The notes: generated from the letters alone by a model not told the origin. 64,000 bases of DNA from Allolucifera butyrica (GCF_900476375.1 NZ_UPPP01000057.1:1-64000); one strand, 5' to 3'; shown: positions 42,239-50,285, numbered from the stretch's first letter. Numbers and translations are program-made.

Positions 42239-44417
42239 TTTTCTTCACCTCCGCATCATCGATAACCATAGAATCGGTATCCAACATTTCCGCTACCGGG
42301 CTTAAATCCCAGACTTTCCACCCATCCGCAGTAAACGGAAATTCAATCGCGCCGGCTAAAAGAATATTGTCGAGCTTGTCCTTTATCTTGGAGAGACCAT
42401 CGATCAGCATTTGAAAGTTTTTATGGTCCAAATGATTTAAGTTATCCATCACTAAAACATGAAGTTTCGGCTGGGCCCGGTCAATCACGGTCACCATCAT
42501 GGCCGCCAGGAATACGGTCTGTTGGCCAGTGCTGAGAGCGTCAAAGTTTACGCGATGTCCTTTCTCATTTATCCAGCCAAATTGAAAGATTTCTTTCCCC
42601 GTATCGCTTTCGGTCTGGAAGAAAGGACATTGGGCAAAACCCATAAGCGATAAATTCGCAGTAATATCGTTGCAAATCGGGTCCAGCAGTTCCTTTACAA
42701 GCTCTCCTTTGATGCCCTTGAGTCCCAACGTTTCCTGAATGAGCTTTAGGCAAACACTGTTATATTCAGCCTTCCGGTTAGTAATCGCCGATTGCTGCAG
42801 CATCAGAATAGCTTGCTTGGCTTTTTCTTTTTCCCCAATCGTCTTTTTCAAGACATCCATCCGGGTTTTAATGCCGTTAGCCCTGGATTGCGATAGTTCC
42901 ACGCTGGTAACCGGCTGCAGTGGCGTCGCCAAGAGTTTATTCAATTCATCCTGGTACAGCTTTAATTTGTTTTGCCGGTCGGAAGCGGCAGCCAGTATTG
43001 CATTTTTCTGTTTCATCAACTCGGAAATGGACTGATTGATGGAGGTATTCCGGGCGTTCACTTCTTGGATTTGTTTCATTAATGCGGTTTGCTGGTCCCC
43101 GACAGCTTTCAGGTCAGCATCTAGCTTTTTTATCTGGCCAGCATACCCGGCCGCTTCAGCTTTAAAGGCGGCAACCGTCTCCGTCGCCTTTTCTTTTTGC
43201 TTGGCAACATAGTCGCCAAAGCCGGAAAAATCTTTGGGGCAGGCAATCATGGGATTGATCATGCAGCGCCCTTTCATGGTTCCGGTGGTGCCTAACGCTC
43301 CCTCCAGGGCGGCTACTTGACCGGCAATCTCTTTGATCTTCAGCCCCACGTTCTGCTGTTTATCTACCAAGGCGTTCCTCTCATCCTGCATCGTATCTCT
43401 TTTAGCCTGTAACTGCTGCATTTCTCCTTCAACAGCAGGCGGCTGCAGGATTTGTCCCTGGTGCTCGGCAATCTGCCGGTCAATCCCGGAGGTATCCGCA
43501 TTGACCACATTGGCGTTCAGATCGGCAATCAACTGCTGCAGTTCCGTCGTCCTCTGCTGCTGTTTGGCGTTCGCCTTCACTTTTTGCTCATCCGCCGCCA
43601 GGATTTTTTCTACTTCAATTAACTGGCGCTGTAAATCCTCAAGCTCTGTTTTAAAACCAAGAATGTTCCGATCCGTTTCGTCCATCGAATTCTTAAGGTC
43701 GGCAAACTGTCGCACCGCGCCCTGGGCGTCCGCCTTTTTCCGGTCCCAGAGTTGCTTTTCCGCTCCCACCCAATCGAGCATCGCCTGGAGGCCGTCTTGC
43801 ACTCCGAACCCAACCGGGTATTTCTCGATAGTCTGAGTAATTAGCTCTTGCATGGTCTCGTACTGTTCCGCATTATTTTCCTGTAGTTCCACGGTCAAGA
43901 GCTTGTCCACCAAATACCGGTGGATCTTCTCGCGGTCCCAGGTTTCCGAAGCGATGGGACTTAGACTATAAATAAAATCTCGCCGCTGCGTATCTGTCTT
44001 TTGCAAAAACTCATTGAAATCCAGCATGACTGGAAAGTTCCCGATTTCGGAGCTGACCCGGGCCTTTTTAGCCGTGTCGTTTCGTTCCCCCCGCCCGGGT
44101 GCAACCACCAGGGTCTCCTTAATGCTGATGGTTGTCTCGCCGGTTTTGTTATTTTTCTTCTCTTCTTTACCAAAGGTGCGGGTAAACTGAAAGTCCCCGG
44201 TTTTTAACCCCACCGTCATGGTGTCGCCCGTAGCGTATTTGAACGTGCCGGCCGCTGTTTTTTCTTCTCCCGGGATGTACCCGAGCATGGAAAGCCCCAG
44301 GGCTTGCACCCTGGTGGTCTTCCCGCTGCCGTTACGGCCAATAAACAAGTCCTTCCCGGATAGTTCCTGGACATCCGCTTGTCCTTTGAAGTTGTGAAAT
44401 TCAATGGAGTGAATCAT
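42231..44417 (-). CDS. SMC/SbcC-like ATPase
   Basis: The 728 residues have ABC-type ends and a coiled-coil middle. Walker A is IGRNGSGKTT (26-35), the signature is ALSTGQQTVF, and the Walker B region is LHVLVMDNLNHLD, where Asn replaces the usual Glu after Asp, so ATP hydrolysis may be slow or altered. A pair of cysteines CMINPMIAC (about 389-397) occurs near the coiled-coil apex, recalling the Rad50 zinc hook but with a longer spacing. It overlaps the partner gene by one base. DNA end or recombination processing for phage replication is inferred. Confidence 0.7.
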   Translation of the reverse strand: MIHSIEFHNFKGQADVQELSGKDLFIGRNGSGKTTRVQALGLSMLGYIPGEEKTAAGTFKYATGDTMTVGLKTGDFQFTRTFGKEEKKNNKTGETTISIKETLVVAPGRGERNDTAKKARVSSEIGNFPVMLDFNEFLQKTDTQRRDFIYSLSPIASETWDREKIHRYLVDKLLTVELQENNAEQYETMQELITQTIEKYPVGFGVQDGLQAMLDWVGAEKQLWDRKKADAQGAVRQFADLKNSMDETDRNILGFKTELEDLQRQLIEVEKILAADEQKVKANAKQQQRTTELQQLIADLNANVVNADTSGIDRQIAEHQGQILQPPAVEGEMQQLQAKRDTMQDERNALVDKQQNVGLKIKEIAGQVAALEGALGTTGTMKGRCMINPMIACPKDFSGFGDYVAKQKEKATETVAAFKAEAAGYAGQIKKLDADLKAVGDQQTALMKQIQEVNARNTSINQSISELMKQKNAILAAASDRQNKLKLYQDELNKLLATPLQPVTSVELSQSRANGIKTRMDVLKKTIGEKEKAKQAILMLQQSAITNRKAEYNSVCLKLIQETLGLKGIKGELVKELLDPICNDITANLSLMGFAQCPFFQTESDTGKEIFQFGWINEKGHRVNFDALSTGQQTVFLAAMMVTVIDRAQPKLHVLVMDNLNHLDHKNFQMLIDGLSKIKDKLDNILLAGAIEFPFTADGWKVWDLSPVAEMLDTDSMVIDDAEVKKSA

Positions 44418-45406
44418 TAGAAAAGGTCACCTCCCAAGACCGGCTGCTGAGAGGCTCCTTCTTCCGGGTGCGCCGTCGCAGCCTTTTCCTCGTCATCGGC
44501 TTCCACGGCAATATCATCCACAGAAGCCTCCGCCGTTACATTGATAATATCCACTCGTTGGCCGTTGACGGTGATTTCCTCTCCTCGTTCGGCTTTGGCC
44601 GCCAAATCCATCAGCGTATTAGGGTTATCGTCGTTCACGTAGCCGATAATGACTTCCTTCGCAACCCGTTTATAGTCCGGGCCCTGAAAATTCACATAGG
44701 CAATATGGGATAACGCCGGATGCTTCGCCATCGCCAGCCGCTCCGCAATGGTCTGGGCATTCCGTTCGGCAAAGTTTTTCTTATTAATAAAGGTATCAAT
44801 CGCTTTTAGGATTTCGGCATGGGAGGTATTGGCCCAAACCCCCATATTGCCATCGATCTTATAAAAAATACCGGTCTTTTTCTCTTCTTCGGTCAGCATC
44901 GTTTCCAAACAAATCCGGCCAGCGCCGCTATTTTTAGTCACCTTTTTCATTAGGTCCTGAATAAAATACATGTTGATATCATAAAGCAGCGTTGCGGTCG
45001 TAATCACAAGGTTTCCGGTAGGGCCGCAGCCGATGGCCATCTTCTTGACCCACACTTTTCTCAGGGTCTGTGATTCCGGATCCACAACAGGGAAAGGATT
45101 AACGACAACCTGTCCCGTCGGCAACGTCAATTTCTCCGGCGTAATGATACTCAAATTGGCGATTTGATTCGCCCGGTAAAACCCTTTCCCGGTTGTCATC
45201 GCTTTCCCCTGAATCACTGCGATTTCCCCGTTTGCCTCACTTAGGGTAACAACGCTTTTTACGGCTTTAATGGCTCCAGTCGGCGTGCGCTTCACAAAAA
45301 CCTGGCCGTCCCCCAGAACGGCCACCATTTGCTTTTTTAAAGCATCCACTTGTTTCTCCAGCGGAAGCTCATCCAAACGAACAACTTTATTTTCAGGCAA
45401 TGCCAT
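44417..45406 (-). CDS. Partner protein of the SMC-like ATPase
   Basis: The 329 residues MALPENKVVRLDELPLEKQV to VLGGDLF are not recognised as RecT or ERF. Conserved-looking segments are KLTLPTGQVVVNPFPVVDPE, VTTATLLYDINMYFIQDLMK and HIAYVNFQGPDYKRVAKEVI, and the C-terminus is acidic. The ATG at 45406 follows GAGGAGGACGAGAATT. The tight join to the ATPase gene suggests a two-part recombination or replication unit, but this is inference. Confidence 0.55.
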   Translation of the reverse strand: MALPENKVVRLDELPLEKQVDALKKQMVAVLGDGQVFVKRTPTGAIKAVKSVVTLSEANGEIAVIQGKAMTTGKGFYRANQIANLSIITPEKLTLPTGQVVVNPFPVVDPESQTLRKVWVKKMAIGCGPTGNLVITTATLLYDINMYFIQDLMKKVTKNSGAGRICLETMLTEEEKKTGIFYKIDGNMGVWANTSHAEILKAIDTFINKKNFAERNAQTIAERLAMAKHPALSHIAYVNFQGPDYKRVAKEVIIGYVNDDNPNTLMDLAAKAERGEEITVNGQRVDIINVTAEASVDDIAVEADDEEKAATAHPEEGASQQPVLGGDLF

Positions 45407-45454
45407 AATTCTCGTCCTCCTCATCCAATTTTAAAAACAAAATAACATCCAACC

Positions 45455-45559
45455 CTAGGGTGGTTCCTCTTCTTCCTCATCATCCGGCGCATGAGGATCA
45501 CGATACGGACAAGCTGCAGTCCACCAGGGGCGTTGCGTAATATCCGGCAAGTCAGTCAC
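45455..45559 (-). CDS. 34-residue acidic peptide
   Basis: The GTG at 45559 starts MTDLPDITQRPWWTAACPYR followed by DPHAPDDEEEEEPP. GGGGTGATGAGGCC, which includes the stop of the AbrB-like gene, precedes it. It fits the spacing of the operon and has a strongly acidic tail, but no family is recognised. Confidence 0.5.
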   Translation of the reverse strand: MTDLPDITQRPWWTAACPYRDPHAPDDEEEEEPP

Positions 45560-45566
45560 GGCCTCA

Positions 45567-45812
45567 TCACCCCAACAATGCCAGTTGCTCCCGGCATTCC
45601 CGACAGACGTTCTTTCCTCTAAAATTAATCACGTCGTCGGTATCCCCGCAGAACATGCATTTCGGTTCATATTTATGAAGAATAATCAGGTCGCCATCAA
45701 CAAAAATCTCCAGCTCGTCTTGGTCGCTTATATCCAGCACCTTGCGTAATTCGGAAGGAATTACAATCCTCCCAAGTTGGTCCGTTTTACGAACAATTCC
45801 AGTCGATTTCAT
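45567..45812 (-). CDS. AbrB/SpoVT-like regulator with zinc ribbon
   Basis: Residues about 1-48 are a swapped-hairpin AbrB domain (KSTGIVRKTDQLGRIVIPSE, then LRKVLDISDQDELEIFVDGD). Residues about 52-81 carry CxxC pairs (CMFCGDTDD, CRECREQLALL) not present in classical AbrB. It likely regulates early genes. It is followed closely by a small peptide gene. Confidence 0.85.
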   Translation of the reverse strand: MKSTGIVRKTDQLGRIVIPSELRKVLDISDQDELEIFVDGDLIILHKYEPKCMFCGDTDDVINFRGKNVCRECREQLALLG

Positions 45813-45879
45813 AAATTCTCTCTCCTTTACAGCCTCATGTAGCCGTGCTACAATGAGCGTGACGTAATATTTTTATTGA

Positions 45880-45904
45880 CCGCTCCTTGTGGGCGGCTTT
45901 TTTT
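45880..45904 (+). terminator. Plus-strand terminator hairpin
   Basis: CCGCTC pairs with GGGCGG (one G-T pair) around CTTGT and is followed by CTTTTTTT on the plus strand. It lies between two minus-strand genes, against the operon direction. Confidence 0.55.
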
Positions 45905-45926
45905 ATGTTCGGAAACACATTACCGG

Positions 45927-46076
45927 TCATGCTGTTTTCAGCTCCTTCCCACATGGTTGCCGGCTATTACATGCCTTCTCATTGGCGCATAGTACGCAAC
46001 AAATACTTTCCTTGCACTCCATCTCCGGCGATGCCGCTGCCGGTTTAGCCGGGGTAGTACACGATTGACAATTCAT
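45927..46076 (-). CDS. 49-residue cysteine-rich peptide
   Basis: The ATG at 46076 follows GAAAGGGGGATACTT and gives MNCQSCTTPAKPAAASPEME, then CKESICCVLCANEKACNS. Eight or so cysteines suggest metal binding. The function is unknown. Confidence 0.6.
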   Translation of the reverse strand: MNCQSCTTPAKPAAASPEMECKESICCVLCANEKACNSRQPCGKELKTA

Positions 46077-46187
46077 AAGTATCCCCCTTTCCTCTGTTTT
46101 TTGAATACCTGATATGGACTGTAACCTTAATCGATTTACCAGCGTAATTTGCAATAGATTGATAATAAACTGCGAGGAGGTAAATCT

Positions 46188-46334
46188 GTGGTTATTGATT
46201 TAGATGAAAAAAAGTTAAAACGGGAGATCATCCGTGAGCTTAGCGGGTACCCGGTATCAGAAGAAGACCAAGAAAAAATTGCAGAAAAAGTTATGAGCGT
46301 CATACTCAGATCATGTAAAGTAATTAAGAAATAA
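46188..46334 (+). CDS. 48-residue plus-strand peptide in early region
   Basis: GTG at 46188 follows GAGGAGGTAAATCT at seven bases and encodes MVIDLDEKKLKREIIRELSG, then YPVSEEDQEKIAEKVMSVIL and RSCKVIKK. It is a charged, amphipathic helical peptide. It lies on the opposite strand to its neighbours and its 3' end overlaps the minus-strand zinc-ribbon gene by 11 bases. The strong ribosome site supports it; function unknown. Confidence 0.55.
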   Translation: MVIDLDEKKLKREIIRELSGYPVSEEDQEKIAEKVMSVILRSCKVIKK

Positions 46335-46488
46335 ATTTTTGCTTCGTCTCTTTTGATGGCATTTTCAGCGTACTCCACTCGTGCCCGCACTTAGGGCATT
46401 TAAAGGTAATCAAGCGCCGGTACTCCGCAGTCTTTTGCCCGGCAGTATTGCAGTAGGGACAGTTTAGTGTAGGCCTTACATTACTCAT
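46324..46488 (-). CDS. 54-residue zinc-ribbon protein
   Basis: MSNVRPTLNCPYCNTAGQKT followed by CPKCGHEWSTLKM gives two CPxC pairs. The start overlaps the previous stop as ATGA, with GGGGGG upstream. It is typical of small phage zinc-ribbon proteins; the target is unknown. Confidence 0.65.
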   Translation of the reverse strand: MSNVRPTLNCPYCNTAGQKTAEYRRLITFKCPKCGHEWSTLKMPSKETKQKFIS

Positions 46489-46730
46489 GCCGCAGCCCCC
46501 CTTCCACGAAATTTTTCATAGATGACCTCCAAACAAACCATTGCCAAGCCAGCTGCAAACTGTGTATGTAAGCAAAGATAGGTTCTGCGTAATGACTGTA
46601 ATCGCTCAATACTCAGCCGCTCAAAAAGCTCCCGGATGCCGATCCCAAGCTGATAACCAGACCGGTATTCCACACTGATCATCATTTTTTTGTGCAAAAT
46701 CCGGAATGATTTCATCGTAATCACATTCAT
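46485..46730 (-). CDS. Small helical early protein
   Basis: The ATG at 46730 follows GGAGGGATGTCAG. The 81 residues MNVITMKSFRILHKKMMISV to KFRGRGAAA are helical and basic, with RLSIERLQSLRRTYLCLHTQ. No family is recognised. It overlaps the zinc-ribbon gene by four bases. Confidence 0.55.
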   Translation of the reverse strand: MNVITMKSFRILHKKMMISVEYRSGYQLGIGIRELFERLSIERLQSLRRTYLCLHTQFAAGLAMVCLEVIYEKFRGRGAAA

Positions 46731-46746
46731 CTGACATCCCTCCAAA

Positions 46747-46765
46747 TTGACGCTTATTACGTCAA
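46747..46765. promoter_or_regulatory. Inverted repeat before the early gene at 46485
   Basis: TTGACG and CGTCAA are exact inverse copies seven bases apart, just upstream of the ribosome site. It could be an operator, and on the minus strand TTGACG could serve as a -35 element. Confidence 0.4.
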
Positions 46766-46803
46766 GTGTTAAAATAAATGTAGCGAATTAAATCCAAATC
46801 TTT

Positions 46804-47247
46804 TTATTTAGCCGCTCTCAAGGCGGTCTTTTCTTTTTCTAGTTCTAACGCAATAGCTGCTCTGGTAAATTCATGGCACTTATTCAAAATGGAGTCGATG
46901 ATCGGCAGCTCATCCCGGGTAATTCGCCCATCACGCAGCACTTGGACCAGATTGTGCTTTGTTAAAGCTACATCATCAATCGCGCCTAGCAACTGCATCC
47001 CGGCCAGCGTCGGAATCATTTCGATAAATTCATGGCCGCAATACCGGCCAATGCTGCAATGATTGGCGCAGTGCCACATGGCAAGCCGCTTACCGGCGTT
47101 ATACAGTTCGCACATCTGCACCACTTTCTTGGGATGCGCTTCTTCTTGAAAGTACTCAATTTTTACAAGAGTTTCTCGCGCCATTTTAAGTTCTGAACTA
47201 GCATCCAATAGCGCCAATTTAGCTCCTTTTCGGCAGGCTCTGTACAT
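46804..47247 (-). CDS. Hypothetical helical protein, 147 residues
   Basis: The ATG at 47247 follows GGGAGGTGAACACG. The protein is helical with several Cys/His residues (WHCANHCSIGRYCGHEF). It has no recognised family. Its C-terminal coding region includes the hairpin noted at 46811. Confidence 0.5.
   Translation of the reverse strand: MYRACRKGAKLALLDASSELKMARETLVKIEYFQEEAHPKKVVQMCELYNAGKRLAMWHCANHCSIGRYCGHEFIEMIPTLAGMQLLGAIDDVALTKHNLVQVLRDGRITRDELPIIDSILNKCHEFTRAAIALELEKEKTALRAAK
46811..46836 (+). terminator. Plus-strand hairpin with T-rich tail
   Basis: GCCGC pairs with GCGG-type bases around TCTCAAG and is followed by TCTTTTCTTTTT on the plus strand. It overlaps the 3' end of a minus-strand gene. 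Confidence 0.35.
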
Positions 47248-47310
47248 CGTGTTCACCTCCCTTCCATGCGATAATTATTCCAAGAGGAGTAATGCGCCTC
47301 ACCCCGCTTC

Positions 47311-47343
47311 GCCTATCCGTATAACCGGGTAGGCTTCTTTTTT
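47311..47343 (+). terminator. Plus-strand terminator hairpin
   Basis: GCCTATCCG pairs with CGGGTAGGC around a short loop and is followed by TTCTTTTTT on the plus strand. It borders the 3' end of the small gene at 47342. Confidence 0.5.
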
Positions 47344-47467
47344 ACCACTTGCCACTAGCAAAGTACCGGTCCCATCCCATCCGCCAGCGAATATTTTTAA
47401 TTTCTTGCAACTGCCGGCGTTTGCGATTCGGCCACCATGTCAAAAGCATCGATATAAACCGTCTCAT
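47342..47467 (-). CDS. 41-residue basic peptide
   Basis: The ATG at 47467 follows AGGGGGTGAAAAGTGC and gives MRRFISMLLTWWPNRKRRQL, then a Lys/Arg/Trp-rich tail (NIRWRMGWDRYFASGKW). The first half could associate with membranes. Family unknown. Confidence 0.6.
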   Translation of the reverse strand: MRRFISMLLTWWPNRKRRQLQEIKNIRWRMGWDRYFASGKW

Positions 47468-47486
47468 GCACTTTTCACCCCCTTTC

Positions 47487-47681
47487 TCAGAACATACCGC
47501 CGGGCGATTTCCCGGACTTCCGCATTTTAGCGGTAACTTGTCCACATTTCGGGCGTCTCAGGTGGCCTACACATTGCCGGTCATCTGAGCATGTCGGTAC
47601 CGGTTGAGTCCCGCCCGGAAGCACCGCCCAAACCCAGTGCTCATTCTTTTGAAACACATGCCCACACCTGGCGCAATACAT
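47487..47681 (-). CDS. 64-residue zinc-ribbon protein
   Basis: MYCARCGHVFQKNEHWVWAV with later CSDDRQC and PKCGQVTAK suggests a zinc-binding ribbon. The ATG at 47681 follows GAGGTGGAGCC; a longer upstream frame overlaps the preceding gene and is not used. Function unknown. Confidence 0.6.
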   Translation of the reverse strand: MYCARCGHVFQKNEHWVWAVLPGGTQPVPTCSDDRQCVGHLRRPKCGQVTAKMRKSGKSPGGMF

Positions 47682-47691
47682 TGGCTCCACC

Positions 47692-47844
47692 TCACGCTGC
47701 GGGTGTTGGCGGCTTAGGATCACTCTTAAGCAGCTCATGCTGATATTTAAGAAGAATCTTGTCAATCTCAGCCTTCTTTTCAGCGTTTGATGCGTTCGGG
47801 TCGTAAATTCTGGTAATAGTAATGTTTATAGGTCTCTGAGCCAT
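47692..47844 (-). CDS. 50-residue early peptide
   Basis: The ATG at 47844 follows GAGAGGAGAAATTTTT and gives MAQRPINITITRIYDPNASN, then a helix KKAEIDKILLKYQHELLK and a Pro-rich tail. It is the first small gene after the Cro-like regulator. Family unknown. Confidence 0.55.
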   Translation of the reverse strand: MAQRPINITITRIYDPNASNAEKKAEIDKILLKYQHELLKSDPKPPTPAA

Positions 47845-47885
47845 AAAAATTTCTCCTCTCAAATGAAATATAAAAAATTAAAGCG

Positions 47886-48083
47886 TTAATCATCGGCAAA
47901 CAGCTCGGCAACGGTTACGTTAAAGGCTGTCGCAAGTTTTATAATGTCGGTTACGCATGGTTCGGACTTGCTATTTTCCCAGTCGCTCAACGTCCTTTGT
48001 GGAATGCCCGTTTCACCTTCAATCATCTTTTGAGATTTGCCAAGCTTGAGCCGGAAAAAATGAATTCGTTTTCCAAAATCCAC
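47886..48083 (-). CDS. Xre-family regulator, Cro-like
   Basis: The 65-residue protein is a minimal helix-turn-helix: RIHFFRLKLGKSQKMIEGET, then GIPQRTLSDWENSKSEPCVT. The GTG at 48083 follows GAGGTGAATTTAG. It heads the early operon and is probably the early-gene repressor or activator of the lytic direction. Confidence 0.8.
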   Translation of the reverse strand: MDFGKRIHFFRLKLGKSQKMIEGETGIPQRTLSDWENSKSEPCVTDIIKLATAFNVTVAELFADD

Positions 48084-48246
48084 CTAAATTCACCTCACGG
48101 TACAGGAAATTTGACCTTCTTAGCGAAAATTCACTAATATAGATGTTAAGTACTTGCTAAGCACATGTTAATTGTTCGTCACTTCCACAGGCCGGAAAGA
48201 ATTGATAAGCTTATGGACAAACACTTGATCGGCGGAGGTAAGAACT

Positions 48247-48912
48247 ATGATTGAAGAAATAGATTTTGACGATAAAAATTTGAACTGCGAAATCGATTTT
48301 CCATCTATATGTCCTCATTGTTTGCAAGGGGGGCACCCAACCTATCTGAGCGCCAACTCTAGATTGTCTACAATTCCTGAAGAAAAAGGGAAAAGAATAA
48401 TTGCTATTATTTTCTTATGCGCCACATGTGAATGTACGTATCTAGGCGAATATAAAGAAGTTTCTAAAAAGGTATATCAATGCGTCAATATTTATCCACA
48501 TCCTAAGCCCAAACTCGACATTCCATTTGAAATAAAAGAACACTTCCCTGACTTCTACGAAATTTATAGGCAATCGGCAATTGCTGAAAGTTCTAATCTT
48601 GATAAAATAGCTGGGATGGGATATCGAAAAGCCGTAGAATTTCTCGTAAAAAGCTATCTCATTGATTTGTATCCAGATGAACGAGAAAATATCTTAAAAG
48701 AAGCTCTTGGTGCTTCGATAAAACGTATTGAATATAAAAATATTCAAATGATTGCTAAAGCGGCCACATGGCTTGGCAACGACCAAACTCATATCATTCA
48801 AAAGCATCCCGATTATGACGTTGAAGACATAAAAATTTTCACTCTCGCTTTATCGCATTTGATTCTTGCTGAAAAAGTTGTGGAGAAAGCTGCTTTTTTG
48901 GTTCGCGATTAG
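48247..48912 (+). CDS. DUF4145-like protein with N-terminal zinc site
   Basis: The 221 residues have an N-terminal CPHC...CATC zinc pattern (about residues 22-59) and a C-terminal helical DUF4145-like domain (GYRKAVEFLVKSYLIDLYPD, then the HPDYDVEDIKIFTLAL region). Such domains are HEPN-related and are found in defence and restriction contexts. It starts after GGAGGTAAGAACT and runs opposite to the early operon. Its 3' end overlaps a minus-strand gene by 74 bases. Anti-phage function is a possibility. Confidence 0.6.
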   Translation: MIEEIDFDDKNLNCEIDFPSICPHCLQGGHPTYLSANSRLSTIPEEKGKRIIAIIFLCATCECTYLGEYKEVSKKVYQCVNIYPHPKPKLDIPFEIKEHFPDFYEIYRQSAIAESSNLDKIAGMGYRKAVEFLVKSYLIDLYPDERENILKEALGASIKRIEYKNIQMIAKAATWLGNDQTHIIQKHPDYDVEDIKIFTLALSHLILAEKVVEKAAFLVRD

Positions 48913-49084
48913 CTCGTTCACAAGGATCTATTTGCCCAATAAAAGTTCCATCTGTTTTAAAAAATTTTTCTACGCGCCTACCCGGGGATTCTTGTGTTCC
49001 CTGTCCCTTGCAAACGACAACTTGAATTACTTCTATTATTTTTACTTGATCAACGCGTTCATCAACTGGACGAATTTCTGCCAT
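48839..49084 (-). CDS. Small conserved phage protein
   Basis: MAEIRPVDERVDQVKIIEVI, then CKGQGTQESPGRRVEKFFKT, is a pattern of small phage proteins with an acidic start. The ATG at 49084 follows AGGAGGTGAGACTG. Its 3' end overlaps the DUF4145-like gene on the other strand. Function unknown. Confidence 0.55.
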   Translation of the reverse strand: MAEIRPVDERVDQVKIIEVIQVVVCKGQGTQESPGRRVEKFFKTDGTFIGQIDPCERANREPKKQLSPQLFQQESNAIKRE

Positions 49085-49097
49085 CAGTCTCACCTCC

Positions 49098-49313
49098 TCA
49101 CGCTGCCGGTTTCGGGTCTGATTCATCGTTCACCGCCAGAAGTTCTTCTGCCGGGATGCCGAAGAATTCTTTCATCCTCTGCGCCACATCAAATGATGGT
49201 TTGCGCTTGCCATTTTCTAAAAGACTGACATATTGAAATGATAAATTCAATCTATAGGCAAGTTGACGCACTGTTAAGCCGCGAATAATCCTCTCATGTT
49301 TTAATTTGGTCAT
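49098..49313 (-). CDS. Xre-family regulator of first switch
   Basis: Residues about 5-60 form a helix-turn-helix (RGLTVRQLAYRLNLSFQYVS, LLENGKRKPSFDVAQRMKEF). The protein ends DESDPKPAA, a tail shared with the regulator at 51038. It is divergent from the repressor at 49406 with two GTCTAC-type operators between them. The ATG at 49313 follows GAGGTGGTGATT. Confidence 0.8.
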   Translation of the reverse strand: MTKLKHERIIRGLTVRQLAYRLNLSFQYVSLLENGKRKPSFDVAQRMKEFFGIPAEELLAVNDESDPKPAA

Positions 49314-49335
49314 AATCACCACCTCAATTCGCTAC

Positions 49336-49387
49336 GTCTACACAATGTAGACTTATTACCTTCATTTTAGTCTACATACCGTAGACT
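49336..49387. promoter_or_regulatory. Two GTCTAC-type operators of first switch
   Basis: Perfect seven-base-arm palindromes are GTCTACACAATGTAGAC (49336-49352) and AGTCTACATACCGTAGACT (49369-49387). They lie in the gap between the divergent regulators at 49098 and 49406 and are likely repressor-binding sites. Confidence 0.75.
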
Positions 49388-49405
49388 GTCAAGGGGCTGT
49401 TTAAA

Positions 49406-49663
49406 ATGTTTAATAAAGAAATGTTTAGTCTTAAATTGAAAGAATTGCGATTATCAAGAAATCTTACCTTAGAACAATTAGGAAAAGAATTAGGTGTAAT
49501 TAAGCAAACAATAGGGCATTGGGAATCAGGTATTCGTCTTCCTAATCTTGAGATGACAGTTTCTATCGCAGATTATTTTAACGTCAGTGTTGACTATTTA
49601 CTTGGCCTCTCGGACACTCCGGAAAGGAATAAAAAAGATAAAACACACCTTATTGATTTTTGA
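49406..49663 (+). CDS. Xre-family repressor of first switch
   Basis: The 85-residue protein has a standard helix-turn-helix: LKELRLSRNLTLEQLGKELG, then VIKQTIGHWESGIRLPNLEM and an SVDYLLGLSD end typical of SinR/Xre repressors. It faces the regulator at 49098. Confidence 0.82.
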   Translation: MFNKEMFSLKLKELRLSRNLTLEQLGKELGVIKQTIGHWESGIRLPNLEMTVSIADYFNVSVDYLLGLSDTPERNKKDKTHLIDF

Positions 49664-49730
49664 GCTGATATTTAGCTTAGCAAACAGGCAACGATTTGGT
49701 TCTTCAATATTTCAAAAAGGATGATAAGTA

Positions 49731-50285
49731 TTGAGAAAACTCATTGTTTTAGTGTTGCTATTACTTAACTTGACTGCTACAACTGTACTGGCTGCACCAG
49801 ACGAACAAGAAATAGCTTCCTCTTTTCATGATTTAGTAACCAAACACATTAACGGATACAAAGAAGATCCGAGAGTAATGATCTACTTTATTCCCGGGAA
49901 CATATCGCCAACTGTAAAAGAGGGTTGGAGAAAAAGTAAATGTGTCGTTACCGAGAATTACTCCTACGCAATCCAGAAACCAGCTTCAAAAACAGGTCAG
50001 TATACTGGTTTTCTCATCTATGAGATGTACATATTTGTGAGCCCAGCCCAACCAACAAAAGAATTGGCTGAAGCTACTGAGACTTTCAATAAAAATGTAA
50101 CGCCCGGAGTTTATAAAATCTCCTTTTCTTATCAGGATGGAAAATGGGTTCCCCTAAAATATCAAGAGCAGGTTAGAGCAGAAAGAACTGTACCGCCAGT
50201 TTGGTTGACCATTACCCCAAATCCTTTGAGTACCCATTTCAAACGATTGATCATACGGGATTCTGGTAATTTGGATAACCTATGA
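49731..50285 (+). CDS. Secreted hypothetical protein
   Basis: The N-terminus is a signal peptide (MRKLIVLVLLLLNLTATTVL, then AAP cleavage region), and the 160-residue mature part has one cysteine and beta structure. The start is TTG at 49731 after AAAAGGATGATAAG. Family unknown. As it follows the repressor on the plus strand it may be expressed in the lysogen and alter the cell envelope. Confidence 0.6.
   Translation: MRKLIVLVLLLLNLTATTVLAAPDEQEIASSFHDLVTKHINGYKEDPRVMIYFIPGNISPTVKEGWRKSKCVVTENYSYAIQKPASKTGQYTGFLIYEMYIFVSPAQPTKELAEATETFNKNVTPGVYKISFSYQDGKWVPLKYQEQVRAERTVPPVWLTITPNPLSTHFKRLIIRDSGNLDNL

Noticed and set aside
46136-46390. 84-codon minus-strand frame
   Set aside because: It crosses the plus-strand peptide gene and the zinc-ribbon gene and lacks a ribosome site; those two are better supported.
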